From assembly GCA_000436115.1 (NCBI GenBank), contig FR894562.1:86701-129176 (forward strand): DNA of 42,476 nt, in the 5' to 3' direction. The notes under the pieces are model-generated. The model was given only the letters and a program-made list of their open reading frames with translations, was not told where the DNA came from and made no database searches. The stretch is from Firmicutes bacterium CAG:534 (GTDB lineage Bacteria; Bacillota; Clostridia; Lachnospirales; Lachnospiraceae). Below are positions 16,869-24,974 of this stretch, piece after piece (positions within the stretch are counted from its first letter, which is position 1; each line of letters begins with the position of its first letter). The translations under genes and the position numbers were made by a program.

Positions 16869-17968
16869 GTAGTCAGGGAAAAAGAAGGGCGTATGTATGC
16901 CATACCTTTTATCATGCTTATATTACCTGTTTAAAGGAGCTGCATATACAGCGGGATGAAATTCAGAAGGGGGCAGGCGCCGTACTTCTGCTTAGCAGTA
17001 TGTCAAATGATTTTGGAAATCTGAAACAGCAGGCAGAGAGCTCCGGCCTGTTTGAGCAGGTGCTCCCATTTGATGAGAAGGAGGAATCCTTTTTCCCGGA
17101 GCTTGCAAAATATCATACAGATACCGGAAATCTTCTGAAAAATATGATCCAGCGGATGAAGTTCACCAGGCTCTTTGGAAAACTGTTAGAACCCTATATT
17201 CCGGTGGATTTCAAGCAGTTTGATGATATATATGTTTTTTGCGATTCAGATCCTATCGGCTATTATCTGAGCACCCACAAAATATATTATCATGCCGTGG
17301 AGGATGGACTGAACTGCATTCTTTATTATGATACGGCCAGGTATGACAACCGGGGACATTTCAAATTAAAGGCATGGATGTCGGAGCACAACCTGATCTT
17401 TATCCAAAACGGATATAATAAATACTGTCTGGATATGGAAGTAAATGATGCGGCCATTTTGCCTTATCCCTGTAAAAAATACCTGGAGAAGCCGCGAAAA
17501 GAGCTGACGGAAGATCTGACCGACCGGGAGAAGGATGTTCTGGTAAAGATTTTTGTGGAGAACAAGGAGCAGCTTGAAAGGCAGCTTCGGGAGGGAATGA
17601 ACCATGAGCATAAGGTACTGATATTGACGGAGCCCTTATGTGATCTGGAAACCCGCAGGCAGATCTTTCGGGACATTATTGCGCAGTACGGCGCCATAAA
17701 TGGAAAACCTGCCCAGATCCTCATCAAGCCTCATCCCAGGGATGTGCTGGATTATACCAAGGAGTTTTCAGAGTATATTGTTCTGGATAAAAAATTTCCC
17801 ATGGAAATATTAAACTATGTGAAGGGACTGGTATTTGACAGGGTAATTTCCGTTTTGACGGTTACAGACGCCATTTTGTTCGCAAAGGAAAAGCTGTTTC
17901 TCGGGGAAGACTTTATGGATCAGTATGAGGCGCCGGAGATCCACCGGCAGAATGAGCAGATTTATTAA
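16865..17968 (+). CDS. Candidate nonulosonic acid (pseudaminyl/sialyl) transferase
   Basis: A 367-aa protein with no obvious close family from memory. It carries the two motifs shared by bacterial sialyltransferases of GT38/GT52/GT80: a D/E-D/E-G motif, EDG at 146-148 in YYHAVEDGLN, and an HP motif, His290-Pro291 in ILIKPHPRD. A Ser/Thr-rich turn, VISVLTVTDAI (328-338), sits where the third motif is expected. The start MSSQGKRRAYVCHTFYHAYI suits a GT-B N-terminal strand. In a locus that makes a CMP-activated nonulosonate, transfer of that sugar is the natural role. This is inference from motifs and context. The stop lies 30 bases before the decarboxylase start. Confidence 0.6.
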   Translation: MSSQGKRRAYVCHTFYHAYITCLKELHIQRDEIQKGAGAVLLLSSMSNDFGNLKQQAESSGLFEQVLPFDEKEESFFPELAKYHTDTGNLLKNMIQRMKFTRLFGKLLEPYIPVDFKQFDDIYVFCDSDPIGYYLSTHKIYYHAVEDGLNCILYYDTARYDNRGHFKLKAWMSEHNLIFIQNGYNKYCLDMEVNDAAILPYPCKKYLEKPRKELTEDLTDREKDVLVKIFVENKEQLERQLREGMNHEHKVLILTEPLCDLETRRQIFRDIIAQYGAINGKPAQILIKPHPRDVLDYTKEFSEYIVLDKKFPMEILNYVKGLVFDRVISVLTVTDAILFAKEKLFLGEDFMDQYEAPEIHRQNEQIY

Positions 17969-17998
17969 ATTTAATGAACAATGAAGGGTAAGGAAACG

Positions 17999-19207
17999 AT
18001 GCTGCCAACACCTTATTTTTTACTGGATGAACCGGTTTTACAGAGATATTTTGATATGCTGACAAAAGCCTTAAAAGAGAATTGGCCGAATTATCAGATC
18101 GGTTATTCCTTTAAGACAAATTCACTGCCGTGGCTTGTGAATTTTTACAAAAAGCAGGGAGCCTATGCGGAGGTGGTTTCCAAGGACGAATATGGCCTTG
18201 CAAAGTACCTTGGATTTAAGGATTCAGAGATTATTTATAATGGCCCGTATAAGGATGAGGCATCCTTCCGGGCTGTGGTCCTTGCAGGCGGTTGTGTGAA
18301 TGTGGACTCTAAATGGGAGCTGGAATGGCTGGCAAAGCTTTCCAGGGAACTTGCTGAGGCAGAAGAGCAGGGAAATAGGAAACCGGATGAGATACAGATA
18401 GGGATCCGTGTGAATTTTAATCTGGAACAGATGTGCCCTGGCGAGACTACCATGGGAGAGGAAAGCGGCCGTTTTGGATTTTGCTATGAAAACGGGGAGT
18501 TTGCCAAGGCTCTTCGGGAAGTGCAGAGCCTTAAGGGAGTGAGGGTTTCGGGACTTCATCTGCATTCCAGCAGTAAGAGCAGGAGCACGGCTATTTTTGC
18601 AAGCATTGCAAAGATGGCATGCAGGCTGAAAAGAGAATTTGATCTGCAGCTAGCTTATGTGGACATTGGAGGAGGATATTGCGGCGGCATGGAAGGAAGA
18701 CCGGAATATCCGGATTATTTCCCTGTGATCGCAGGAGAATTATCAAAGGAGTTTGAAAAAGAGAACACAAAGCTTATTGTAGAGCCGGGAATTTCCCTGA
18801 TCTCCAAGGGATCCTCCTTTGTGACAAGCGTCATTGATGTAAGGGATATCCGGGGAACCCGTTATCTGATCACGGACGGAAGCCGTTTTAACATTGATGC
18901 CACCATGATCAAATCATCTTACCTGTATCATGTAGAAAGGCAAAAAAGTAAGATGCCTGTTCTGAAAAAGCAGGAGATCACAGGTTATACCTGTATGGAA
19001 TGCGACCGTCTGTTTACCATGGAGGAGCAGGAGGAGCTTCAGGTCGGCGACAGGATCATTTACGAGAACGTAGGGGGCTATACCATCAGCCTTAATCCTT
19101 TGTTTATCCAGTACTTTCCAGATGTTTATGTGAAAGATCGGGAGAAGCTGACACAGGTAAGAAAAAAATGGACTGCTACAGAATATGTGCAGAATAATGT
19201 ATGGTAA
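17999..19207 (+). CDS. PLP-dependent fold-III decarboxylase (DapDC/ODC-like)
   Basis: A 402-aa alanine-racemase-fold decarboxylase. The PLP lysine is in IGYSFKTNS (Lys39). HLHSSSKSRS corresponds to the HIGS-type phosphate region, VDIGGGYCGG to the glycine loop, and YTCMECDRLF to the Cys-x-x-x-Asp catalytic motif of the partner subunit. The usual EPGR motif reads EPGI, so an arginine conserved in diaminopimelate and ornithine decarboxylases is replaced. This suggests a different substrate. I chose the ATG at 17999, which has GGGTAAGG upstream. The in-frame ATG at 17981 has no ribosome binding site. It overlaps the reading frame upstream of the ATP-grasp gene, implying joint function. Substrate unknown. 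Confidence 0.8.
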   Translation: MLPTPYFLLDEPVLQRYFDMLTKALKENWPNYQIGYSFKTNSLPWLVNFYKKQGAYAEVVSKDEYGLAKYLGFKDSEIIYNGPYKDEASFRAVVLAGGCVNVDSKWELEWLAKLSRELAEAEEQGNRKPDEIQIGIRVNFNLEQMCPGETTMGEESGRFGFCYENGEFAKALREVQSLKGVRVSGLHLHSSSKSRSTAIFASIAKMACRLKREFDLQLAYVDIGGGYCGGMEGRPEYPDYFPVIAGELSKEFEKENTKLIVEPGISLISKGSSFVTSVIDVRDIRGTRYLITDGSRFNIDATMIKSSYLYHVERQKSKMPVLKKQEITGYTCMECDRLFTMEEQEELQVGDRIIYENVGGYTISLNPLFIQYFPDVYVKDREKLTQVRKKWTATEYVQNNVW

Positions 19208-19239
19208 GAATGGATAAGCAGGGAAAGGCAGGAAAGGCC

Positions 19240-20214
19240 ATGAGCAGGATTTTGATCTTAAGCTGCGGAACCAGAGATCTGCTGGTGAGATATTTTAAAA
19301 AGTCATCCTTTGAAAAGGTAGTGGGTGCTGACTGCAGTGAGCTTGCCCCTGCCCTGTATGAGGCAGACGCCCATTATCTGATTCCGAGAATGAAGGATCC
19401 GGGGTATTTTGATGCGGTATTTGCCATCTGCGAAAAGGAAAAAATAAATGTAGTGCTTCCTCTTCAGGAGGATGAATTAAATTTAATTGCAGAAAACAGG
19501 AGGCGATTTGAGGACAGAGGGATCCTGGCGGTTGTTTCGCCCGTGGAGGTTTTAAATCTCTGCCGTGACAAATATGCCTTTTATAAGTACATGAAGGGAA
19601 AAGGGACCGCCGTTCTGCCTACTTATGACAGTATTTCTGATTTTGAAAAAGCTTTTTCAGATCACGAAATAGAATTTCCCGTGTTTGTAAAGCCTGTCAG
19701 GGGGGCTGGAAGCATTGGCGCTATGAAGGTAACCTGCATGGAAGTGCTGAAAGCGCTGTTTGAGCATAGTGAGGAGCCGCTGCTAGTCCAGAAGCTTTGT
19801 GAAGGACGGGAGTTTGGAATTGATCTGTATGTGGATCTGATCAGCAAAAGGCCCGTTGACTTCTTTGCCAAGGAAAAGCTCCGGATGCGGGCGGGAGAAA
19901 CCGAAAAATCTGTGACAAGCACAGATCCTATCCTGAAGGAGTTTGTGCTTCGTGCGGTGCAGAACCTTGCCGTGGCAGGCCCTATTGATATGGATGTGTT
20001 CTTTCAGGACGGACAATATTATCTTTCGGAGATCAATCCCAGATTTGGAGGCGGTTTTCCCCATGCATATGTGAGCGGAATGAACACGCCGGAATACATT
20101 GCAAGGAATGCGGCCGGGTGGGAAAATGAAAGTTATCTGGAGATAAAACGAAAAAAATTATATGTACTCAAGTATTCGGATGTGATGGCGATAGAAGCGC
20201 CTTTGCAATCCTGA
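19240..20214 (+). CDS. ATP-grasp ligase (CarB-like), copy 1
   Basis: A 324-aa ATP-grasp protein. These enzymes usually form amide bonds from an acyl-phosphate and an amine. The N-terminal Rossmann-like part begins SRILILSCGTRDLLVRYF. The ATP-grasp core shows FPVFVKPVRGAGSIGAMKV, VQKLCEGREFGIDLYVD and metal-binding DMDVFFQDGQYYLSEINPRF. It is a paralogue of the protein at 40637-41623, sharing these motifs and layout. I chose the ATG at 19240, preceded by GGCAGGAAAGG. The frame is open to an ATG at 19201 that overlaps the decarboxylase stop. Its 3' end overlaps the convergent pseG by 47 bases. It may ligate an amino acid or amine to a sugar. Substrate unknown. Confidence 0.82.
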   Translation: MSRILILSCGTRDLLVRYFKKSSFEKVVGADCSELAPALYEADAHYLIPRMKDPGYFDAVFAICEKEKINVVLPLQEDELNLIAENRRRFEDRGILAVVSPVEVLNLCRDKYAFYKYMKGKGTAVLPTYDSISDFEKAFSDHEIEFPVFVKPVRGAGSIGAMKVTCMEVLKALFEHSEEPLLVQKLCEGREFGIDLYVDLISKRPVDFFAKEKLRMRAGETEKSVTSTDPILKEFVLRAVQNLAVAGPIDMDVFFQDGQYYLSEINPRFGGGFPHAYVSGMNTPEYIARNAAGWENESYLEIKRKKLYVLKYSDVMAIEAPLQS

Positions 20215-21286
20215 GCGCACCCTGGCCGTCCACAAGACTTTGCATAAGACGGGACTGGGAGAGCAGAGAGGAGTACTCTGTCTGGCAGATCTTGGAAGCA
20301 GCCCATGAGGCTGCTTTTTTCATGACTTCTTCGCCGGAAGAACGCACATCTCCCAGAAAAGGAATGGCGCCTGCATGATCGAAAGCGCAGGCAGAGGGAA
20401 GCTGATTATCAGCAATCGCAAAGCTGACCGTGGGGATGCCCATGGCGCAAAGCTCATAAAGCGTGGTACCGGCAGCGGAAATGGCAAGCTGGCAGGAAGC
20501 CATAAGGGAAGCCATATCCAATATATTTTCATGCAGGATCAGACGGGGGCCTTTGACAGTAAGAGAAAGCTGCTTCAGTTCCTCGCAGTCCGGGTTCAGA
20601 CGACCGATCAGAGCGTGGATAAAGCAGTTTTCCGGTAGGCGGTGCAGCAGGCTGGAAACAAGATCCCTGGTGGTATGATAGGGGTCAGAACCACCGGAAG
20701 CAATCAAAATATGAAAAGAGGGATCCCTAGGCAGCAAAAAGCCCGGGGGATGCCAGAACTGTGGGCGGAGGGGAGCATAGGACGAACCTAAAAGGCGCGT
20801 ATTTGCAGAAGAATAAAACCGGGTATATTCTGCAAGGGTATCTTTTGAGAGAACATCATAATTGATTACATAATCAAGAGGAAAGTCTTGGGCTCTTACA
20901 TCATCTAAATAGGCAATGCGGAAAGATCTGTCTGCCTGCTCGAAATATGCTTTTGTCACAAAATAGGAATCCACGAAAAGAAGCGGCTTCTGAGAGGAGG
21001 TATGGGCGCCCAGGGAAAGAAGCTGCGGCAGCTCCGTCATCGGAGCATCGTAGCTGCCAACCTCCAGAATGCGGATGGCAAATTCCTCCGGAAAGTCAAA
21101 AAAACCATTTAAAAGCTCCCTGCTTTCGCCGTCGGATACCAGAAAGCAGATGTCGCGGTAGGGACCGGCGGGCTTTGCAAGCTCATAACGGAGTGCGCGG
21201 GCAATAGAAAGACACCGGACAAGATGTCCGGTAGCAATCTCTGAGTTTCCATCTGCCCGAAAATAAATTACCTGATCAGATCCCAT
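20168..21286 (-). CDS. pseG: PseG: UDP-2,4-diacetamido-2,4,6-trideoxy-L-altropyranose hydrolase
   Basis: Step 4 of pseudaminic acid synthesis: it hydrolyses UDP from the nucleotide sugar with C-O cleavage to release free 2,4-diacetamido-trideoxy-L-altrose. The 372-aa GT-B/MurG-like protein begins IYFRADGNSEIATGHLVRCL. His21 in the GHxxR motif is the catalytic histidine by analogy with Campylobacter PseG. C-terminal nucleotide-binding elements include LIASGGSDP and SAAGTTLYELCAMGIPTVSF. It overlaps pseI by 19 bases and is the last gene of the leftward operon. Its last codons overlap the convergent ATP-grasp gene. The ribosome binding site is weak, so translation is probably coupled to pseI. 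Confidence 0.88.
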   Translation of the reverse strand: MGSDQVIYFRADGNSEIATGHLVRCLSIARALRYELAKPAGPYRDICFLVSDGESRELLNGFFDFPEEFAIRILEVGSYDAPMTELPQLLSLGAHTSSQKPLLFVDSYFVTKAYFEQADRSFRIAYLDDVRAQDFPLDYVINYDVLSKDTLAEYTRFYSSANTRLLGSSYAPLRPQFWHPPGFLLPRDPSFHILIASGGSDPYHTTRDLVSSLLHRLPENCFIHALIGRLNPDCEELKQLSLTVKGPRLILHENILDMASLMASCQLAISAAGTTLYELCAMGIPTVSFAIADNQLPSACAFDHAGAIPFLGDVRSSGEEVMKKAASWAASKICQTEYSSLLSQSRLMQSLVDGQGALRIAKALLSPSHPNT

Positions 21287-22317
21287 GCCAAAGGGGTTCC
21301 TTTCTTTAAATAATGTTTTGCGTGTTTCCCGAGTACCTCTTCATAGTACATGGTATGAAGTCCGATGCCGGGACGGATAGAGCGGATATTTTCTGAAGTG
21401 AGGACTTCTCCTTCTGCAATATCCTTCACAACAAACAGGGAACGGGATCCCTGGCGCTGCTCGATCTGCTTGTCCGTCAGATGATATTCCGGGGAGCCAA
21501 GAGCCTTTTCCAGAATACGGATCTCCTGAACCATCTGGGCGAATTCCTCCGGCTCCATGGAAAATGCACTGTCCGGGCCGCCGTCAGAGCGCCGCAGGGT
21601 CAGATGCTTTTCCACCATGCGGATCCCCAGAGGAACGGCGCCGGCAGAAACAATGGTTCCCAGAGTGTGATCGGAAATGCCGGTAAGACAGTCATAGGTC
21701 TTTGCTAGGGTTGGGATCACGTTTAAATTAACATCCTCGTATGGGGTGGGATAGGCGGATACACATTTAAGAAGGATCACATCCTGGTTTCCTTCCTCCG
21801 CACAGACGGAAAGCGCTCTTTCAATATCCTCCGGATAGGCGATCCCTGTGGCGAAGATCATGGGCTTATGGAGCCTTGCAGCCTTGCGGATCAGGGGAAT
21901 ATCGTTGATCTCGTAGGATGCGATCTTGTAAGCAGGAACATGCAGGCTTTCCAGGAAGTCTACGGAAGTAAAATCAAAGGGGGAGGAAAAACATTCCAGC
22001 CCCAGCTTTGCAGCCTCTTCCATAAGCTTTGGCTGCCATTCCCAGGGAGTATAAGCCTTTTGGTACAGTTCGTATTCCGTCAGACCGTCCCAGAGGCCGC
22101 CTTTGTTGACAAAGCAGTCCTCATGGCAGTCGATGGTCAGGGTGTCGGGGGTATAGGTCTGCAGCTTGACCGCGTCTGCGCCTGCCTGTGCAGCAGCGTG
22201 GATGATCTCAACAGCCCTGTTATAATCCTGATTATGGTTGGCAGAAAGCTCTGCAACAATAAACACAGGCGAATCTGCACTGAGAGTGCGTTTCCCTATG
22301 GTGATCGTTTTGTTCAT
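21268..22317 (-). CDS. pseI: PseI: pseudaminic acid synthase
   Basis: It condenses the PseG product with phosphoenolpyruvate to give the nine-carbon pseudaminic acid. The 349-aa NeuB-family TIM barrel opens IGKRTLSADSPVFIVAELSANHNQ. It carries DAVKLQTYTPDTLT, KGGLWDGLTEYELYQKAYTP, CFSSPFD, VPAYKIASYE, GISDHTLG and RRSDGGPDSAFSMEPEEF. The GGLWDG and TPWEW stretches separate PseI from NeuB and LegI. A C-terminal SAF (antifreeze-like) domain, about 290-349, has FVVKDIAEGEVLTSENIRSI. The start overlaps the pseF stop by four bases, with AAAGGAG about 11 bases upstream. Confidence 0.94.
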   Translation of the reverse strand: MNKTITIGKRTLSADSPVFIVAELSANHNQDYNRAVEIIHAAAQAGADAVKLQTYTPDTLTIDCHEDCFVNKGGLWDGLTEYELYQKAYTPWEWQPKLMEEAAKLGLECFSSPFDFTSVDFLESLHVPAYKIASYEINDIPLIRKAARLHKPMIFATGIAYPEDIERALSVCAEEGNQDVILLKCVSAYPTPYEDVNLNVIPTLAKTYDCLTGISDHTLGTIVSAGAVPLGIRMVEKHLTLRRSDGGPDSAFSMEPEEFAQMVQEIRILEKALGSPEYHLTDKQIEQRQGSRSLFVVKDIAEGEVLTSENIRSIRPGIGLHTMYYEEVLGKHAKHYLKKGTPLAWDLIR

Positions 22318-23015
22318 CTATGGGTATGCTCCTTTATTAATTTCTGGTATTTTATTTCAGCTAATTCCCAGTCTTCCAGCGTGTCAATATCCTGAACTTC
22401 CATTTCACTTAAGACCAAAGGGATAAGGCCCTTTACATCTGTTGTGCCCTCATCAAAGAAGGCTTTGGTGCGGCAGGCGTAAAATTGTCCGCAGTCATGG
22501 TAGATCTTAGGAAGATCCTGACTTCTCGTCAGGGCATATTCCGGAAACTGCCGCTCTAAGAAGCCGGCTTCAGAAATAAGAAGGCCTCTCTGGGGAGGGT
22601 AGGAAAAGGGAACCACAGGCATAACGGAATCTGCATGCCCCAATAGTTCCATAGCCTCCTTCAGGCGTTTCCCGGTTACGAAGGGAGCTGTGGGATAGAT
22701 ACAGCAGAAAGCGTCAAAATCCTGCCCCATGGAATGGTAAGTCTGAAGAACCTCCCGAATCACGTCATCAGTGGAAGCATAATCGTTTGCGGTAGCCGGG
22801 GAACGGAAAAAGGGAACTTTTGCTCCGTATTCCCGGGCGATTTCTGCAATTTCAGGATCATCAGTGGATACCATGATCTCATCAAAGACGCCGGAACTCT
22901 GGGCTGCTTCTATGGAATAGCATAAGATTGGCCTGCCGCAGAACGGACGAATGTTTTTACGGGGGATCCGTTTGCTTCCGCCCCGCGCGGTGATCATTGC
23001 TAACTGTTTGCTCAT
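22314..23015 (-). CDS. pseF: PseF: CMP-pseudaminic acid synthetase
   Basis: A cytidylyltransferase that activates the nonulosonate with CTP. The 233-aa protein has the N-terminal pyrophosphate loop MITARGGSKRIPRKNIRPF, then GRPILCYSIEAA, VSTDDPEIAEIAREYGA and the metal-binding CIYPTAPFVTGKRL. The C-terminal signature MEVQDIDTLEDWELAEIKYQ is typical of NeuA/PseF. The start is set by AAGGAG nine bases upstream (complement strand). The frame extends further upstream but those codons lack family resemblance and cover the promoter. It is the first gene of the leftward pseF-pseI-pseG operon. CMP-Pse specificity is inferred from pseI/pseG. Confidence 0.92.
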   Translation of the reverse strand: MSKQLAMITARGGSKRIPRKNIRPFCGRPILCYSIEAAQSSGVFDEIMVSTDDPEIAEIAREYGAKVPFFRSPATANDYASTDDVIREVLQTYHSMGQDFDAFCCIYPTAPFVTGKRLKEAMELLGHADSVMPVVPFSYPPQRGLLISEAGFLERQFPEYALTRSQDLPKIYHDCGQFYACRTKAFFDEGTTDVKGLIPLVLSEMEVQDIDTLEDWELAEIKYQKLIKEHTHR

Positions 23016-23043
23016 TTGTCTGCGCTCCTTACTGGTTTCCTTT

Positions 23044-23071
23044 AGTATACACCATATTTCATTGCATTCAA
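23044..23071 (-). promoter_or_regulatory. Leftward promoter for pseF-pseI-pseG
   Basis: On the complement strand, TTGAAT (23066-23071) is followed after 16 bases by TATACT (23044-23049). That places initiation about 20-25 bases before the pseF start codon. It is the only good sigma-A-like pair in the gap on this strand. Confidence 0.55.
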
Positions 23072-23104
23072 ACAAAAAACTATGATAAGATATTCTAGGT
23101 AAAA

Positions 23105-23133
23105 TAGACGAATAGAGCACATCGTGTTATAAT
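23105..23133 (+). promoter_or_regulatory. Rightward promoter for the ABC flippase operon
   Basis: TAGACG (-35, four of six consensus) and TATAAT (-10, perfect) are separated by 17 bases, with TG one base before the -10 (TGTTATAAT, extended -10). Transcription would start near 23140, about 30 bases before the ATG at 23171. It lies back to back with the leftward pse promoter. Confidence 0.7.
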
Positions 23134-23170
23134 AATACGGTTAATTTAAAGGACAATAAAGGACAGGTTC

Positions 23171-24928
23171 ATGAATAAAATATTTAAGAAGATGATGGTG
23201 CTGTTAGATAAGCGGCAAAAGAGGATCATGGTGGTGCTGGTCTTTATGATGCTGATCGGCGCTATTTTGGAAACTTTAGGGATCTCCATGATCTATCCGG
23301 TGATGAATATTGTAATGGAAAAGGATGCGGTGCAGAAGCATGCTTATCTGCAGGTGATCTGCAGGATTTTCCATATCGATCAGTCAGACACTACGGGACT
23401 GATGGTGTTTATCATGCTGTCGCTGATCGGTATGTTTATCGTCAAGAATATTTATCTGTTTTTTCAGCAAAAGGTACAGCTTAAATTTGTATATACCAAC
23501 CAGTTTGCAACCTCCAGAAGAATGATGATCAATTTTATGGAACGCCCCTATGAGTATTATCTGGGAGCAGATACTGCGGTGATCCAGAGAAGCATCACTT
23601 CCGACGTAAATAATATGTATGGACTGATCCTGTCACTTTTGCAGCTGTGCAGCGAGGCCATCGTATTTGTATGCCTTGTGGCTGTAAGCTTTGTGACGGA
23701 TGCCACCATGACGATGATCGTTACGGTGCTTCTGGTAGTAGTGCTGCTGGTGATCAAATGCGTGTTAAAGCCGATCATGAAAAAGGCCGGCGAAGAAAAC
23801 CAGGAGTATTACAGCGGACTGTACAAGTGGATCGACCAGTCTGTAATGGGGATCAAGGAGATCAAAATCGCAGCCAAGGAAAATTATTTTATTAATGAGT
23901 ATGCCAAATGTGGCGCCGGCTATGTGAATGCCGTACAGCGCTATAACCTGTATAACGCAACTCCCCGTATGATCATTGAAAGCGTAGCGATCGCCGGGAT
24001 GATCCTGTATATGATGTTCAGGCTGCTTGGAGGAGCACAGGCCGCAGAGATCATGCCTCAGCTTGCAGCGCTTGCCGTAATGGCCATGCGGCTGATCCCC
24101 TGTGCAAACAGGATCAACAACTATCTCACATCCATTTCCTACTTTGAACCTTTCTTTATGGGAGTGAGCGACAACCTGCAGCAGGAGATCCGGGATGAAA
24201 GCATCAGCTATGATCCTGAAACTTACAGGAAAAAGAAGGACGTTGAAAAGCTGCCGGTAAAGGATAAGGTGGAGCTGAAAGATATTGTATATCGCTATCC
24301 CGGAACGGATACGCTGATCTTTGATCATGCGGATATGGAAATTCCCATTGGAAAATCCGTGGGGATTGTTGGAACCTCCGGAGCGGGAAAGACCACGGCA
24401 GTTGATATTCTGTTAGGGCTTTTGAAGCTGCAGCAGGGACAGATCCTGGCAGATGGAGTGGAGGTCAGGGAGCATTATCAGTCCTGGCTTAAAAATATTG
24501 GATATATTCCTCAGTTTATCTTTATGATCGATTCTACCATCCGCAAGAACGTGGCATTTGGATATCAGGATGAGGATATTGATGATGAAAAGGTATGGCG
24601 GGCCTTAAAGGAGGCACAGCTTGACGAATTTGTAAGAGGGCTGCCGGAAGGACTTGACACCGGCATTGGAGAAAGAGGAATCCGTATTTCCGGCGGACAG
24701 AAGCAGAGGATCGGAATTGCAAGAGCGCTGTTTGAGGATCCGGAAATTCTGGTGCTCGATGAAGCTACCTCAGCTCTTGACAACGAAACAGAGGCAGCCA
24801 TTATGGATTCCATAAACAGACTTCACGGCAAAAAGACTTTGATCATCATAGCCCACAGACTGCAGACTATAGAAAAATGCGACATGGTCTACCGGGTAGA
24901 ACATGGGAAAGTGCAAAGAGAAAGATAA
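23171..24928 (+). CDS. ABC transporter, fused permease-ATPase, PglK-like flippase
   Basis: A 585-aa half-transporter that would dimerise and flip lipid-linked oligosaccharide across the membrane with ATP. The first ~330 residues form a six-helix export domain beginning MVVLVFMMLIGAILETLGIS, a stretch characteristic of PglK-like flippases. The ATPase domain has Walker A VGTSGAGKTTA (near 400), signature ISGGQKQRIGIARAL and Walker B ILVLDEATSALD (about 524-535), plus the H-loop in IIAHRLQT. AAAGGA lies upstream of the ATG. It heads the rightward operon. Exporting another lipid or peptide is possible, but the surrounding glycan genes argue for a sugar-lipid substrate. Confidence 0.88.
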   Translation: MNKIFKKMMVLLDKRQKRIMVVLVFMMLIGAILETLGISMIYPVMNIVMEKDAVQKHAYLQVICRIFHIDQSDTTGLMVFIMLSLIGMFIVKNIYLFFQQKVQLKFVYTNQFATSRRMMINFMERPYEYYLGADTAVIQRSITSDVNNMYGLILSLLQLCSEAIVFVCLVAVSFVTDATMTMIVTVLLVVVLLVIKCVLKPIMKKAGEENQEYYSGLYKWIDQSVMGIKEIKIAAKENYFINEYAKCGAGYVNAVQRYNLYNATPRMIIESVAIAGMILYMMFRLLGGAQAAEIMPQLAALAVMAMRLIPCANRINNYLTSISYFEPFFMGVSDNLQQEIRDESISYDPETYRKKKDVEKLPVKDKVELKDIVYRYPGTDTLIFDHADMEIPIGKSVGIVGTSGAGKTTAVDILLGLLKLQQGQILADGVEVREHYQSWLKNIGYIPQFIFMIDSTIRKNVAFGYQDEDIDDEKVWRALKEAQLDEFVRGLPEGLDTGIGERGIRISGGQKQRIGIARALFEDPEILVLDEATSALDNETEAAIMDSINRLHGKKTLIIIAHRLQTIEKCDMVYRVEHGKVQRER

Positions 24929-24974
24929 GGCATATAGACAGGGGAGAAAAAAGCCGGGCGGAAAGGAGTGCGAA

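Noticed and set aside
21268..22317. NeuB (sialic acid) or LegI (legionaminic acid) instead of PseI
   Set aside because: The GGLWDG and TPWEW stretches and the PseG-type hydrolase beside it point to the pseudaminic branch. No NeuC-like epimerase is present.
23016..23120. Upstream extension of PseF by 35 residues
   Set aside because: Those codons lack family similarity and would cover the leftward promoter. The AAGGAG-led start at 23015 fits the family N-terminus.
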